In this document: piece by piece, positions 49,377 through 56,819 of the stretch | Numbering within the stretch: position 1 is the stretch's first letter | Layout: each line of letters opens with the position of its first letter | Assembly (NCBI GenBank): GCA_900167895.1 | Contig: FUZR01000001.1 | Coordinates: forward strand, 1-64,000 | Direction: 5' to 3' | DNA from: Bacteroidales bacterium WCE2004 | Lineage (GTDB): Bacteria > Bacteroidota > Bacteroidia > Bacteroidales > UBA932 | DNA: 64,000 nt | Made by a program: the position numbers and the translations under genes | Notes under the pieces: model-generated | Told to the model about the DNA's origin: nothing | The model's database searches: none | Seen by the model: only the letters and a program-made list of their open reading frames with translations

Positions 49377-51485
49377 ATGTCAACAATACCAACAGGAAAG
49401 AATATGATTGCAACCTTTCTGGCTGCCGTCATGTTGATGCAGGCTCCCGACTCCACGGAAGTCCTGGGCGCCGCCTCCGTCTATGGAGAATCGCAGCGCC
49501 AGGAACTGATGCACATGTCGCTGAACAGCATCGACATCGGCCGGAACTATATCGAAAACAACTTCTCAGGGACGCTCATCCAGAGTCTGAGCTCCATTCC
49601 CGGCGTGCAGGCCCGCGCCATCGGCTCCGGGCAGTCCAAGCCCGCCATCCGCGGCCTGGGCTTCAACCGGATCGTCGTGGCGGTGGACCGCATCAAGCAC
49701 GAAGGGCAGCAATGGGGCGACGACCACGGGCTGGAGATCGACCAGTTCGCGGTGGACCGCGTGGAGGTCGTCAAGGGCCCGGGGGCGCTGATGTACGGCT
49801 CCGACGCCATCGGCGGCGTGCTCGGGATCTATACCAATTACCTGCCGACCGCGCCCGTCGAGGGCCGCGTCAACCTGTTCGCGCGGAGCAACAACCTCGC
49901 GCTCGGGCTGTCCGCGCGGCTGCAGGGCCGCCGGAACCATTTCTACTGGCGGCTCAACCTCACCGGGACGGACTACTCGGACTACCGGGTCCCCGCGGAC
50001 GAGATCGAATACTACTCCTACCGCATTCCCCTGAAAGACGGGACGCTGCGCAACACGGCCGGCCGGGAGCGGGACGCTTCCCTCACCCTCGGCTATGCCG
50101 GGCCGCGCTTCCGCAACGATTTCCGGGTATCGGAGGCGTGGAGCAAGAGCGGCTTCTTCGCCAATGCGCACGGGCTGGAGGTGCGCCTGTCGGACATCGA
50201 CTACGATGCCTCGCGGCGCGACATCGACCTCCCCTGGCAGAGCGTGAGCCACCTGACGGTCCACGACCACGCGCATTTCCACGCGGAGCGTGTGACGCTG
50301 GACGCGGACCTCGCCTGGCAGCTCAACCACCGCGAGGAGCGCTCGGAGCCCGTCTCGCACGGCTATATGCCGCGCCCGGCGGACGACCGCGAGCGTGTCT
50401 TCCACAAGCACACGCTCACGGGCAAGCTGGGCGCGAAGTTCGACCTGTCCCCGCGGCACCAGCTGCAGGGCGGGCTCGACGCCGAATGGCAGCACAACCG
50501 GCGCGACGGCTGGGGATTCATCATCCCGGACTTCGAGACGCTCGCCGGCGGCGCGTTCCTAATCGACAGATATACGGTATCCAAGGCGCTGAATTTCAAC
50601 GCCGGTGTGCGCTACGACCACGTCCGCACGGACATCCACAGCTACACGGACTGGTTCACCACGCCCGACGCGGCAGGCACGCCGGTCTGCAAACAGCGGT
50701 CCGGCGACCTGCAGCGCCGCTTCGACAGCTTCACCTGGTCGGCCGGCGCCGCCTGGAGCCCGGGCCGCTGGGTGCTCAAGCTCAACGTGGGCAAGAGCTT
50801 CCGCGTCCCCATCCCCAAGGAGCTGGGCGCGGACGGCGTCAACTACCACATCTTCCGCTACGAGAAAGGCGCGCCCGACCTGGCGCCGGAGCAGTCCTAC
50901 CAGGTCGACGCCGGCATCAACTGGCTCGGCGGACGCCTCTCCCTGCGGCTGGACCCGTATTTCAACTGGTTCCCCAACTACATCTACCTCAATCCGGGTT
51001 CGAACTACTACGAAGGCCTGCAGATGTACACCTACACGCAGGCGGAAGTGGTCCGGGCCGGATTCGAGGCACAAGCCACCTGGCAGGTCGCCAGCTGGCT
51101 GGAGCTGGAAGCCAAGGGCGAATACCTCTGGCAGCGCCAGCTGTCCGGCGCGAAGAAGGGCTACGCCCTCCCCTTCTCGCCGCCCTGGCGCGCCGATGTG
51201 TCGGCAAAGTATTCTTTCCTGGACGACGGTTTCGTCTCACTCGGCGTGCGCATCGCAGGCCGGCAGGACGAGATCGTGCCTCCCGAAAAGCCAACCGACG
51301 GTTGGTACACCCTCAATCTCTCGGCGGGAAAGGAATTCCCGCTCGGGAAGACTCTTTTGAAAGCCGGCCTGCAGGTCGAGAACCTGCTCAACCGGCGCTA
51401 CTATGACCACACGAGCTACTACAGGCTCATCGGAGTCCCCGAACCGGGGCTGAACGCATCCCTGATGCTGGGACTCGAATTTTAG
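49377..51485 (+). CDS. TonB-dependent receptor, probable metal transporter
   Basis: A 702-residue receptor with signal region MIATFLAAVMLMQAP (residues 10-24; ATG 49404 is an alternative start). The plug domain has LIQSLSSIPGVQARAIGSGQSKPAIRGLGFNRIVVAVDRIKHEGQQWGDDHG and VEVVKGPGALMYGSDAIGGVLGI. The 22-strand barrel ends SLMLGLEF. His-rich loops (VHDHAHFHAERV, residues about 298-309) resemble those of zinc receptors such as ZnuD. Neighbours are His/Cys-rich and DUF4625 lipoproteins. Zinc or another transition metal is therefore the likely cargo, by inference. Confidence 0.88.
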   Translation: MSTIPTGKNMIATFLAAVMLMQAPDSTEVLGAASVYGESQRQELMHMSLNSIDIGRNYIENNFSGTLIQSLSSIPGVQARAIGSGQSKPAIRGLGFNRIVVAVDRIKHEGQQWGDDHGLEIDQFAVDRVEVVKGPGALMYGSDAIGGVLGIYTNYLPTAPVEGRVNLFARSNNLALGLSARLQGRRNHFYWRLNLTGTDYSDYRVPADEIEYYSYRIPLKDGTLRNTAGRERDASLTLGYAGPRFRNDFRVSEAWSKSGFFANAHGLEVRLSDIDYDASRRDIDLPWQSVSHLTVHDHAHFHAERVTLDADLAWQLNHREERSEPVSHGYMPRPADDRERVFHKHTLTGKLGAKFDLSPRHQLQGGLDAEWQHNRRDGWGFIIPDFETLAGGAFLIDRYTVSKALNFNAGVRYDHVRTDIHSYTDWFTTPDAAGTPVCKQRSGDLQRRFDSFTWSAGAAWSPGRWVLKLNVGKSFRVPIPKELGADGVNYHIFRYEKGAPDLAPEQSYQVDAGINWLGGRLSLRLDPYFNWFPNYIYLNPGSNYYEGLQMYTYTQAEVVRAGFEAQATWQVASWLELEAKGEYLWQRQLSGAKKGYALPFSPPWRADVSAKYSFLDDGFVSLGVRIAGRQDEIVPPEKPTDGWYTLNLSAGKEFPLGKTLLKAGLQVENLLNRRYYDHTSYYRLIGVPEPGLNASLMLGLEF

Positions 51486-51489
51486 CAAA

Positions 51490-51957
51490 ATGAAAAACAT
51501 GAAAGCAACATCCATCCTCTCCATCTTTGCAGCAGCCACTGCCCTCATCCTCTCCGCCACCTCCTGCAACAAAGAGGAGAACCCCGCCAAACCCACCGTC
51601 ACGCTCACGGAAGTGGGTCACGACAACAGCAAGACCGCCATGCGCGGCGACGACATGCACCTGGAGGCGGACATCCTCGCGGAAGGCCTGATCAAGCGGA
51701 TCGACGTTGAGATCCACCTGGAAGACGGCGACTTCGAGATCGAGAAATCCTATACCGAAGGCAAATACGTCGGCGTGAAGAACGTCGAATTCCATGAGCA
51801 CATCGACATCCCCGCCGAGGCTCCGCTCGGCGAATACCACCTGCATTTCACGGTCACGGACCAGAAGGGCCAGACGACGACCGTCGAGACGCACATCGAG
51901 GTGGTCGAATTCGACGCGGACCACGACCATGATCACGAACACGAGCATGAAGATTAA
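51490..51957 (+). CDS. DUF4625 lipoprotein with His-rich tail, 1
   Basis: A 155-residue lipoprotein (SATSCNKEE lipobox). The beta-sandwich DUF4625 domain (KPTVTLTEVGHDNSKTAMRGDDMHLEADI...EYHLHFTVTDQKGQ) is followed by HDHDHEHEHED at the C-terminus, an almost pure His/acid tail that would bind divalent metal. It starts 4 bases after the receptor stop and overlaps the next gene by 11 bases. A surface metal trap feeding the TonB receptor is the simplest reading. Confidence 0.8.
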   Translation: MKNMKATSILSIFAAATALILSATSCNKEENPAKPTVTLTEVGHDNSKTAMRGDDMHLEADILAEGLIKRIDVEIHLEDGDFEIEKSYTEGKYVGVKNVEFHEHIDIPAEAPLGEYHLHFTVTDQKGQTTTVETHIEVVEFDADHDHDHEHEHED

Positions 51958-52417
51958 GACCCCCATCACCCTGATGCTGCTGTGCGCGCTCTGCGCGTGC
52001 GGCAGCTCTTCCAAGGAGCAGGACAAGGTCCCGCCCGAAATCATCCCCATCGGCGACTACGCGTCGCCGCGCAACTGCCAGGTGTTCCGGCGTGGCGGCA
52101 CTTTGCCCTTCGCCTACGCCTTCGGCGACAACGTGGAGCTGGGCTCCTTCAACCTGGAAATACACAACAACTTCGACCATCACACACACAGCACGGAAGC
52201 CGGCGAATGCAAGCAGGATCCTGTGAAAGAACCGGTCCATCCCTGGATCTTCAACCAAGATTATCCGATTCCGGCTAACCTGGACTATTACGAATCGGAG
52301 ATCGACATTCCCATCCCGACGGACATCGATCCGGGGGAATACCATTTCATGATCCGCGTCACGGACGCCTCCGGGTGGCAGCAGCTCCGCTCGGTCAGCA
52401 TCCGGATCGCAGAATAG
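51947..52417 (+). CDS. DUF4625 lipoprotein, 2
   Basis: A 156-residue lipoprotein (CALCACGSSS lipobox) with a second DUF4625-like domain: PPEIIPIGDYASPRNCQVFRRGGTLPFAYAFGDNVELGSFNLEIHNNFDHHTHSTEAG and PIPTDIDPGEYHFMIRVTDASGWQQLRSVSI. The FDHHTHS segment can bind metal, and DDY-type acid groups surround it. ATG 51947 overlaps the end of the preceding lipoprotein gene, indicating coupling. Both may sit beside the receptor on the outer face; substrate unknown. Confidence 0.75.
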   Translation: MKIKTPITLMLLCALCACGSSSKEQDKVPPEIIPIGDYASPRNCQVFRRGGTLPFAYAFGDNVELGSFNLEIHNNFDHHTHSTEAGECKQDPVKEPVHPWIFNQDYPIPANLDYYESEIDIPIPTDIDPGEYHFMIRVTDASGWQQLRSVSIRIAE

Positions 52418-52419
52418 GA

Positions 52420-53334
52420 TTACAGGGTATAGACCAGGACCGTATCCGCCTTCGTCTTCCTGCGCCCGTCGTCCGGATCCGCTTTGGAATCCGTCCGGCC
52501 GTAGCGCTCGCAGATCGGGCGGATACTTTTTACGACGACCGGCGTGAACAGGCCGTTCTTGGTATAGAACTCGTCCGTATCGCCACGGTAGAAGACGGCG
52601 TGGATATACTGCCCTGCGGCGTTCCGGAACACCAGGACGCAATTCTCCGGCAGCTCCACCTTCTTCAGCTCACGGAACTCGCACGGATACGTGGCCTGCA
52701 GGGTCAGGAAACAGTCGAAAAAGGTATTGAGCTGGTTACCGTCGGTGAATGTCGTGTTCCGGGTGATGACGGGCGCGGGGTCGATGCCCGCCCGGTCCAG
52801 CAGCAGGTTCAGCGCATAGAAGATGCAGGTCTGTCCGTTGTTCATCAGCGTCCCGGAGGTTTTCATCCGCTGCAGCGAATCGACCAGCGCGGCAACCTCC
52901 GGCTCCCCCAGCCCGTCGATCCGGACCTCGAAGCGCTGGAAGGGCGCCAGGCGGCTCTCCACCTCAAGCATCGTCTTCCCGTTGTAATCGTAGGTGAATA
53001 CGGGGCGGCGCTCTTTGAAACAGAGCGTGTCCCGGCCGAAAAAAGCCATGAAATAGCGGTAGGCCAGGGTATCTTTCTCTTCGGGTACATACTCCTCGAT
53101 CCGGTCGAAGCGACGCACCAGCGAATCCCGGTATGCGCCGTCCAGGAGCGACTGCACGCCCATCCGGTCGCTCCCCATCAGGAGCGGACTCTCCCGGCCC
53201 TTCCTCTGGGGGACGAAATCGTTCGTGAACGTCTCGCGGATCTCCGGCAGGAGTTCCTGGGCATCCGCAGCAATGCCGCCCAGCGTCAGCAGGAAGGCGG
53301 CGAAGGCAATCGTAGCAAGTCTCGCAGGTTTCAT
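52420..53334 (-). CDS. Exported papain-like cysteine peptidase candidate
   Basis: A 304-residue protein with signal peptide MKPARLATIAFAAFLLTLGGIAADAQ. An N-terminal domain (about 30-150, with DYNGKTMLEVESRLAPFQRFEVRIDGLG) is followed by GQTCIFYALNLLLDRAGI, then VLVFRNAAGQYIHAVFYRGDTDEFYTKNGLF. Cys in GQTC, His in QYIHA and Asn in TKNGL appear in the order of a papain/NlpC-like triad, so a cysteine peptidase or amidase is plausible but not proven. Convergent with the DUF4625 genes (stop codons 3 bases apart). Confidence 0.5.
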   Translation of the reverse strand: MKPARLATIAFAAFLLTLGGIAADAQELLPEIRETFTNDFVPQRKGRESPLLMGSDRMGVQSLLDGAYRDSLVRRFDRIEEYVPEEKDTLAYRYFMAFFGRDTLCFKERRPVFTYDYNGKTMLEVESRLAPFQRFEVRIDGLGEPEVAALVDSLQRMKTSGTLMNNGQTCIFYALNLLLDRAGIDPAPVITRNTTFTDGNQLNTFFDCFLTLQATYPCEFRELKKVELPENCVLVFRNAAGQYIHAVFYRGDTDEFYTKNGLFTPVVVKSIRPICERYGRTDSKADPDDGRRKTKADTVLVYTL

Positions 53335-53366
53335 TTCCGAAAAATAACGATTCTCAGCAAAATCTC

Positions 53367-53422
53367 AAAAAAATGCCGCCCTCGGTTTCAAATCACGGGT
53401 CTGGATCTGGACCGGGGGCGGC
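53367..53422 (-). terminator. Rho-independent terminator for the 53489-53812 gene
   Basis: GCCGCCC.CGGT and ACCG.GGGCGGC pair across 53375-53422 with a loop of about 24 bases. On the minus strand the stem is followed by ATTTTTTT (53367-53374 read leftward). A G-C-rich stem with T-run is typical. It isolates the small gene from the one starting at 53334. Confidence 0.75.
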
Positions 53423-53488
53423 GGGAAGCTTGACAGTTTACCGGTTAAGCAATGTTTTCCATTGTCTAAGACAGGTTATCCATAGCTT

Positions 53489-53812
53489 CTACTTCTTGAC
53501 GGTGTCCACCACGATGCGGATCTGTCCGGTAGGAGTCACCCAATATCTTTCCACACTCATATCCTTCCGGGCAAAGACCTTATGCGGATTCAGGGCCTCC
53601 ACGCCGTCGGGCAGTTTGACCGAGAAATAGCCGTCGGCATCCGTTTCCGTCATGACGACGGTGCGACCGCACTGGTCGGCTACCGGCATCACCATTTTGA
53701 CACCTGCGACCGGTTTGCCGTCCTTGTCGGACACAAAACCGCGCACATTCTTGGCATTCAACATCACAGTGCTCATCAGAGCAACAACCAAAAGGACAAT
53801 AATACGTTTCAT
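53489..53812 (-). CDS. Carboxypeptidase-regulatory-like domain protein
   Basis: A 107-residue exported protein: signal MKRIIVLLVVALMSTVMLNA, then VRGFVSDKDGKPVAGVKMVMP...TETDADGYFSVKLPDGVEALN, a single carboxypeptidase regulatory-like (Ig-like) domain. It resembles the N-terminal domain of TonB receptors, here alone. The Cys in ADQCGR is unpaired. It has its own terminator; the AT-rich region upstream carries the 22-bp tandem repeats described separately. Confidence 0.75.
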   Translation of the reverse strand: MKRIIVLLVVALMSTVMLNAKNVRGFVSDKDGKPVAGVKMVMPVADQCGRTVVMTETDADGYFSVKLPDGVEALNPHKVFARKDMSVERYWVTPTGQIRIVVDTVKK

Positions 53813-53852
53813 AATGTTAAGTTTTTAGGATTTGATTAAGTTTATAATTTTC

Positions 53853-53974
53853 GTTTAAGTTCAAGCTTTTCAGAGTTTAAGTTCAGGTCAGGGTCTTTCA
53901 AAGTCTAAGGTCGAGTTTTTCAAAGTTTAAATCCGAGTCTTTCAAAGTTTAAGTCCAGGTCAAGTTCTTTCATG
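53853..53974 (-). repeat. Five tandem 22/28-bp repeats
   Basis: Units start at 53853, 53875, 53903, 53925 and 53947 (lengths 22, 28, 22, 22, 28), each beginning GT(T/C)TAAG/A and ending TTTCA(A/G)A. The second and last carry a 6-base extra AGGTCA-like block. Units share about 17 of 22 bases with each other. They lie upstream of the 53489-53812 gene, which is transcribed leftward. Unit length equals two helical turns, which suits repeated binding of one protein on one DNA face. No spacers, so not CRISPR. Confidence 0.75.
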
Positions 53975-54092
53975 TTTCTATTATAACCCATCGTTTATTT
54001 TATGTCTGCTTTCGCTGACGACTGTTCCTTAAACATCCCCCGTGCCAAACTTGCAACTATTTGTATATTAATTATTTACAAGAACGTAAAAA

Positions 54093-54145
54093 GTGTAAAG
54101 CCCACTTTACAACTTTACATTTTTCTGTAAAATTTCACTTTACAC
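54093..54145. repeat. GTGTAAAG/CTTTACAC inverted repeat cluster
   Basis: GTGTAAAG (54093-54100) and CTTTACAC (54138-54145) are perfect arms. CTTTACA, CTTTAC and TGTAAAA units occur between them. The same TGTAAAG core appears at 38187-38225. It lies in the 563-bp gene-free region 53813-54376, which otherwise holds the tandem repeats and low-complexity AT-rich DNA. A second TGTAAAG lies near 54300. Could be a regulator site; unknown. Confidence 0.4.
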
Positions 54146-54376
54146 TCCCCTTTATTTACAACCCCGCCATCAGCCTCCCCGCCTCCCAAATAACTGCTTC
54201 ACCACCTGCACCTCCCGCCGGCGGGCACAACAAAGGCTGAAACGGGCAAGGCGGACCGGATGATGGAGAATTGGCGGAGTTTTGTTATCTTTGGATCTGT
54301 AAAGACACAACGAACAACACCTGGTTTTTATCTGCTATGGAAGGAGAATATCCTTTTCGAGAAATACAAATAGCCT

Positions 54377-54664
54377 ATGTTTGACGTCATCAAGATAGCC
54401 GACACCACCGAGAATGGCCTGCGGAAGGCCTCGTTCCTGACCTGCGGGGCCGTATGCTCGCAGCAGATCGACATCGACCTGGAGGGCGACGTGGTCCGCC
54501 GGGTGCAGTACACCGGCGGCTGCCACGGCAACACGCAGGGCGTCGCCTCGCTCTGCGCGGGCATGAAGAAGGACGACGTGATCGCCCGCCTGGAAGGAAT
54601 CGACTGCAAGGGCCGGGGCACCAGCTGCCCGGACCAGCTCGCCCGCGCGCTGAAGGCCCTGTAA
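54377..54664 (+). CDS. TSCPD domain protein (TIGR03905-like)
   Basis: A 95-residue protein consisting of a TSCPD domain: TCGAVCSQQIDIDLEGDVVRRVQYTGGCHGNTQGVASLCAGMKKDDVIARLEGIDCKGRGTSCPDQLARAL. The TSCPD Cys group is at the end, with further Cys in TCGAVC, GGCHG and LCAG. TSCPD domains usually form the C-terminus of class II ribonucleotide reductases; the stand-alone role is uncertain, possibly metal or redox. It ends 1 base before the next gene, so the two are an operon. A 15-codon frame (54338-54385) overlaps its start. Confidence 0.85.
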   Translation: MFDVIKIADTTENGLRKASFLTCGAVCSQQIDIDLEGDVVRRVQYTGGCHGNTQGVASLCAGMKKDDVIARLEGIDCKGRGTSCPDQLARALKAL

Positions 54665-54665
54665 C

Positions 54666-55196
54666 ATGTTCAAGGTCAGCGATATTATTACTACCCCGCC
54701 GGCGGAATTCTCGACCGAGCTGCAGCGGCAGGTCTATGCGACTTTCGCGGAACGCGGCATCCCCTTCGGGCGCGTGGACACGGATCCCGGCCTGACGATG
54801 GAGGACTGCCAGCATATCGATGCCAAGATCGGCGTGCGCATCGTCAAGACCATCTTCGTGTGCAACCGCCAGCAGACGGAGTTCTACCTCTATGTCACGA
54901 CAGACGACAAGCCGTTCGTGACGCGCAACTTCTGCGGCGCGCTGGGCATCCCGCGCGTGTCGTTCTCCTCGGCGGAGAAACTCTGGGAGCTGACCGGCGT
55001 GGAGGTGGGCGCTACCACCATCCTGAGCGCCATCCTGCCGCAGGCCGCGGGCGTCCATCTGGTGATGGACCGCGGCGTGGCGGAGAGCGAATGGTTCGCC
55101 TGCACCGACGGCACGGCCACGTGCTTCGTCAAGCTCCGCACGCGCGACCTGCTCGACAAGTATCTGAAAGACAGAGAGCTGACCCTCATCGACTAG
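54666..55196 (+). CDS. YbaK/EbsC-type prolyl-tRNA editing protein
   Basis: A 176-residue single-domain protein related to the editing (INS) domain of prolyl-tRNA synthetase and to ProX/YbaK deacylases, which hydrolyse mischarged Ala- or Cys-tRNA(Pro). Motifs: IDAKIGVRIVKTIFVCNRQQTEFYLYVTTDDKPF, LGIPRVSFSSAEKLWELTGVEVGATTILSAI and GVHLVMDRGVAESEWFACTDGTATCFVKL. It lies in an operon with TSCPD and, 6 bases further on, dinB. Editing specificity not determinable. Confidence 0.85.
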   Translation: MFKVSDIITTPPAEFSTELQRQVYATFAERGIPFGRVDTDPGLTMEDCQHIDAKIGVRIVKTIFVCNRQQTEFYLYVTTDDKPFVTRNFCGALGIPRVSFSSAEKLWELTGVEVGATTILSAILPQAAGVHLVMDRGVAESEWFACTDGTATCFVKLRTRDLLDKYLKDRELTLID

Positions 55197-55202
55197 CTTC
55201 CC

Positions 55203-56390
55203 GTGCGGCGCGTCATCTTCCATATTGACGTGAATTCCGCCTTCCTCAGCTGGTCGGCGGTCAAGCTGCTGCAGGAAGGACAGGCGGACATCCGCCTCGT
55301 GCCCTCGGTGGTGTCCGGCGACCCCAGCGACCGCCGGAGCATCATCACGGCGGCTTCCATCCCCGCCAAGGAACTGGGCATCAAGACGGCGCAGCCCGTC
55401 TCGATGGCCCTGCGCACCTGCCCCTCGCTGGTGATCGTCCGGGGCGACTGGGACTGGTACAAACGCTGCTCGCACGGCTTCATCGAGATCTGCCGCAGCT
55501 ACTCCCCCGTCCTCCAGCAATTCTCGATCGATGAATGCTTTATCGACATGACCTTCCGTCTGGCGGGGCGCGACCCGGTCGAGGTCGCCACGCAGCTCAA
55601 GGAGCAGATCCGGCAGACGCTCGGCTTCACGGTCAACGTGGGCGTGGGCTCCAACAAGCTGCTCGCCAAGATGGCCTCCGACTTCGAGAAGCCGGACAAG
55701 GTCCACACCCTCTGGGAAGAAGAGGTCCCGCAGAAAATGTGGCCCCTGCAGGTGCGCGACCTGCTCTGGGTGGGCAAGAAGACGGAAGCTCGGCTGGTTG
55801 CCAACGGGATCAGGACCATCGGCGACCTGGCGAAGCTCGGCCTCGGTTCGCTCTCGCAGCTGGTCGGGCAGAAATTCGCCCTCCAGCTGCACGAGAACGC
55901 CAATGGCCACGACGACTCCCCCGTGGAGACAGAGACCTCCGAGGCCAAGAGCTACAGCGCGGAGCGGACTTTCCGGGAGGACCTGTCCGACCCGAAAGAC
56001 ATCGACCGCGCGCTGTTCAACGTGGCCTGCATCGTGGCGCACCGCATCCGCAAGGACCATTTCCGCGCGTCCACGGTGTCCGTTTTCGTCAAGTATAAAG
56101 ATTTCAGCGTCAGCCAGAAACAATGCCAGCTGGCGCAGCCGACCGACATCACCGCGCTGATTCTCACCGATGCGCGCCGCATCCTCGCCGAGGCGTGGGA
56201 CGGCGTCACCCCCATCAGGCAGGTCGGCCTCGGCGTGAGCAAGCTCACACACGAAGCCGCCGAGCAGATGTCGCTGTTCGAAGATCCGAAGATGGATTTC
56301 TACCGGGAATGGGACCGGCAGTATGACGCGAAGCACACCCGCGAAGGGCGGATGAGCCGCGAAGAATTCGACAAGTCCCTTAAGCGTTGA
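55203..56390 (+). CDS. dinB: DNA polymerase IV (Y family)
   Basis: A 395-residue translesion polymerase. The palm motif HIDVNSAFLSWSAVK has the catalytic Asp; SIDECFIDM carries the second Asp/Glu pair; the thumb and little-finger region runs to the end, where QMSLFED is a beta-clamp-binding motif. Start GTG 55203 gives MRRVIFHIDVNSAF, consistent with other DinB proteins. The gene overlaps the ACT gene at its convergent 3' end by 11 bases. A role in damage tolerance and mutagenesis is well known for the family. Confidence 0.95.
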   Translation: MRRVIFHIDVNSAFLSWSAVKLLQEGQADIRLVPSVVSGDPSDRRSIITAASIPAKELGIKTAQPVSMALRTCPSLVIVRGDWDWYKRCSHGFIEICRSYSPVLQQFSIDECFIDMTFRLAGRDPVEVATQLKEQIRQTLGFTVNVGVGSNKLLAKMASDFEKPDKVHTLWEEEVPQKMWPLQVRDLLWVGKKTEARLVANGIRTIGDLAKLGLGSLSQLVGQKFALQLHENANGHDDSPVETETSEAKSYSAERTFREDLSDPKDIDRALFNVACIVAHRIRKDHFRASTVSVFVKYKDFSVSQKQCQLAQPTDITALILTDARRILAEAWDGVTPIRQVGLGVSKLTHEAAEQMSLFEDPKMDFYREWDRQYDAKHTREGRMSREEFDKSLKR

Positions 56391-56808
56391 CGGGGAGATC
56401 CTTCTCCGTCAGGCAGCGCAGGCCGCCCTTCTCGATGACCTCCCGGGCCTTGTCGGCCTGGTCCGTCCGGAAGACGAGGATGCCCCTGCCATCGATCAGG
56501 AACGCATACATGTAGGTGATGCCGACCCCGGCGCCGCTGAAACGGCCGACCACGTCGGCCGCCCCGCCCGGCTGGTTGTCCAGCTCGACGGCGAAGACAT
56601 CGGAGATGGCGACAGCCACGCCGACCGCCTTGAGCTCGCGGCAGGCGCGGTCGGGCTCGCTGCAGATGATCCGGAAAATGCCGTACTCCGCCGTGTCGGC
56701 GATCGTGCAGGCAATGATCTGGATCCGCAGCTGCTTGATCAGCTCGAGGACCTTCTGCAGCGTCCCGGACTGATTTTCGATGAAGATGGACAATTGTCTG
56801 ATGGTCAT
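56380..56808 (-). CDS. ACT domain protein linked to paaK
   Basis: A 142-residue protein with two ACT-like segments: SIFIENQSGTLQKVLELIKQLRIQIIACTIADTAEYGIFRI and FAVELDNQPGGAADVVGRFSGAGVGITYMYAFLIDGRGILVFRTDQADK. ACT domains bind amino acids and regulate enzymes. Located 11 bases after the paaK stop, it is a common partner of phenylacetate-CoA ligase genes in Bacteroidales. ATG 56808 is used because the longer frame begins with TTG. It probably senses aromatic amino acids to tune the operon's pathway; inference. Confidence 0.87.
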   Translation of the reverse strand: MTIRQLSIFIENQSGTLQKVLELIKQLRIQIIACTIADTAEYGIFRIICSEPDRACRELKAVGVAVAISDVFAVELDNQPGGAADVVGRFSGAGVGITYMYAFLIDGRGILVFRTDQADKAREVIEKGGLRCLTEKDLPVNA

Positions 56809-56819
56809 AGTATTCTGGA

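Noticed and set aside
53853..53974. CRISPR array
   Set aside because: The units are contiguous without unique spacers, vary by several bases and have no cas genes nearby.
54338..54385. A 15-codon leader peptide frame overlapping the TSCPD start
   Set aside because: Length is within chance expectation, and there is no attenuator-like hairpin or codon run to support regulation.
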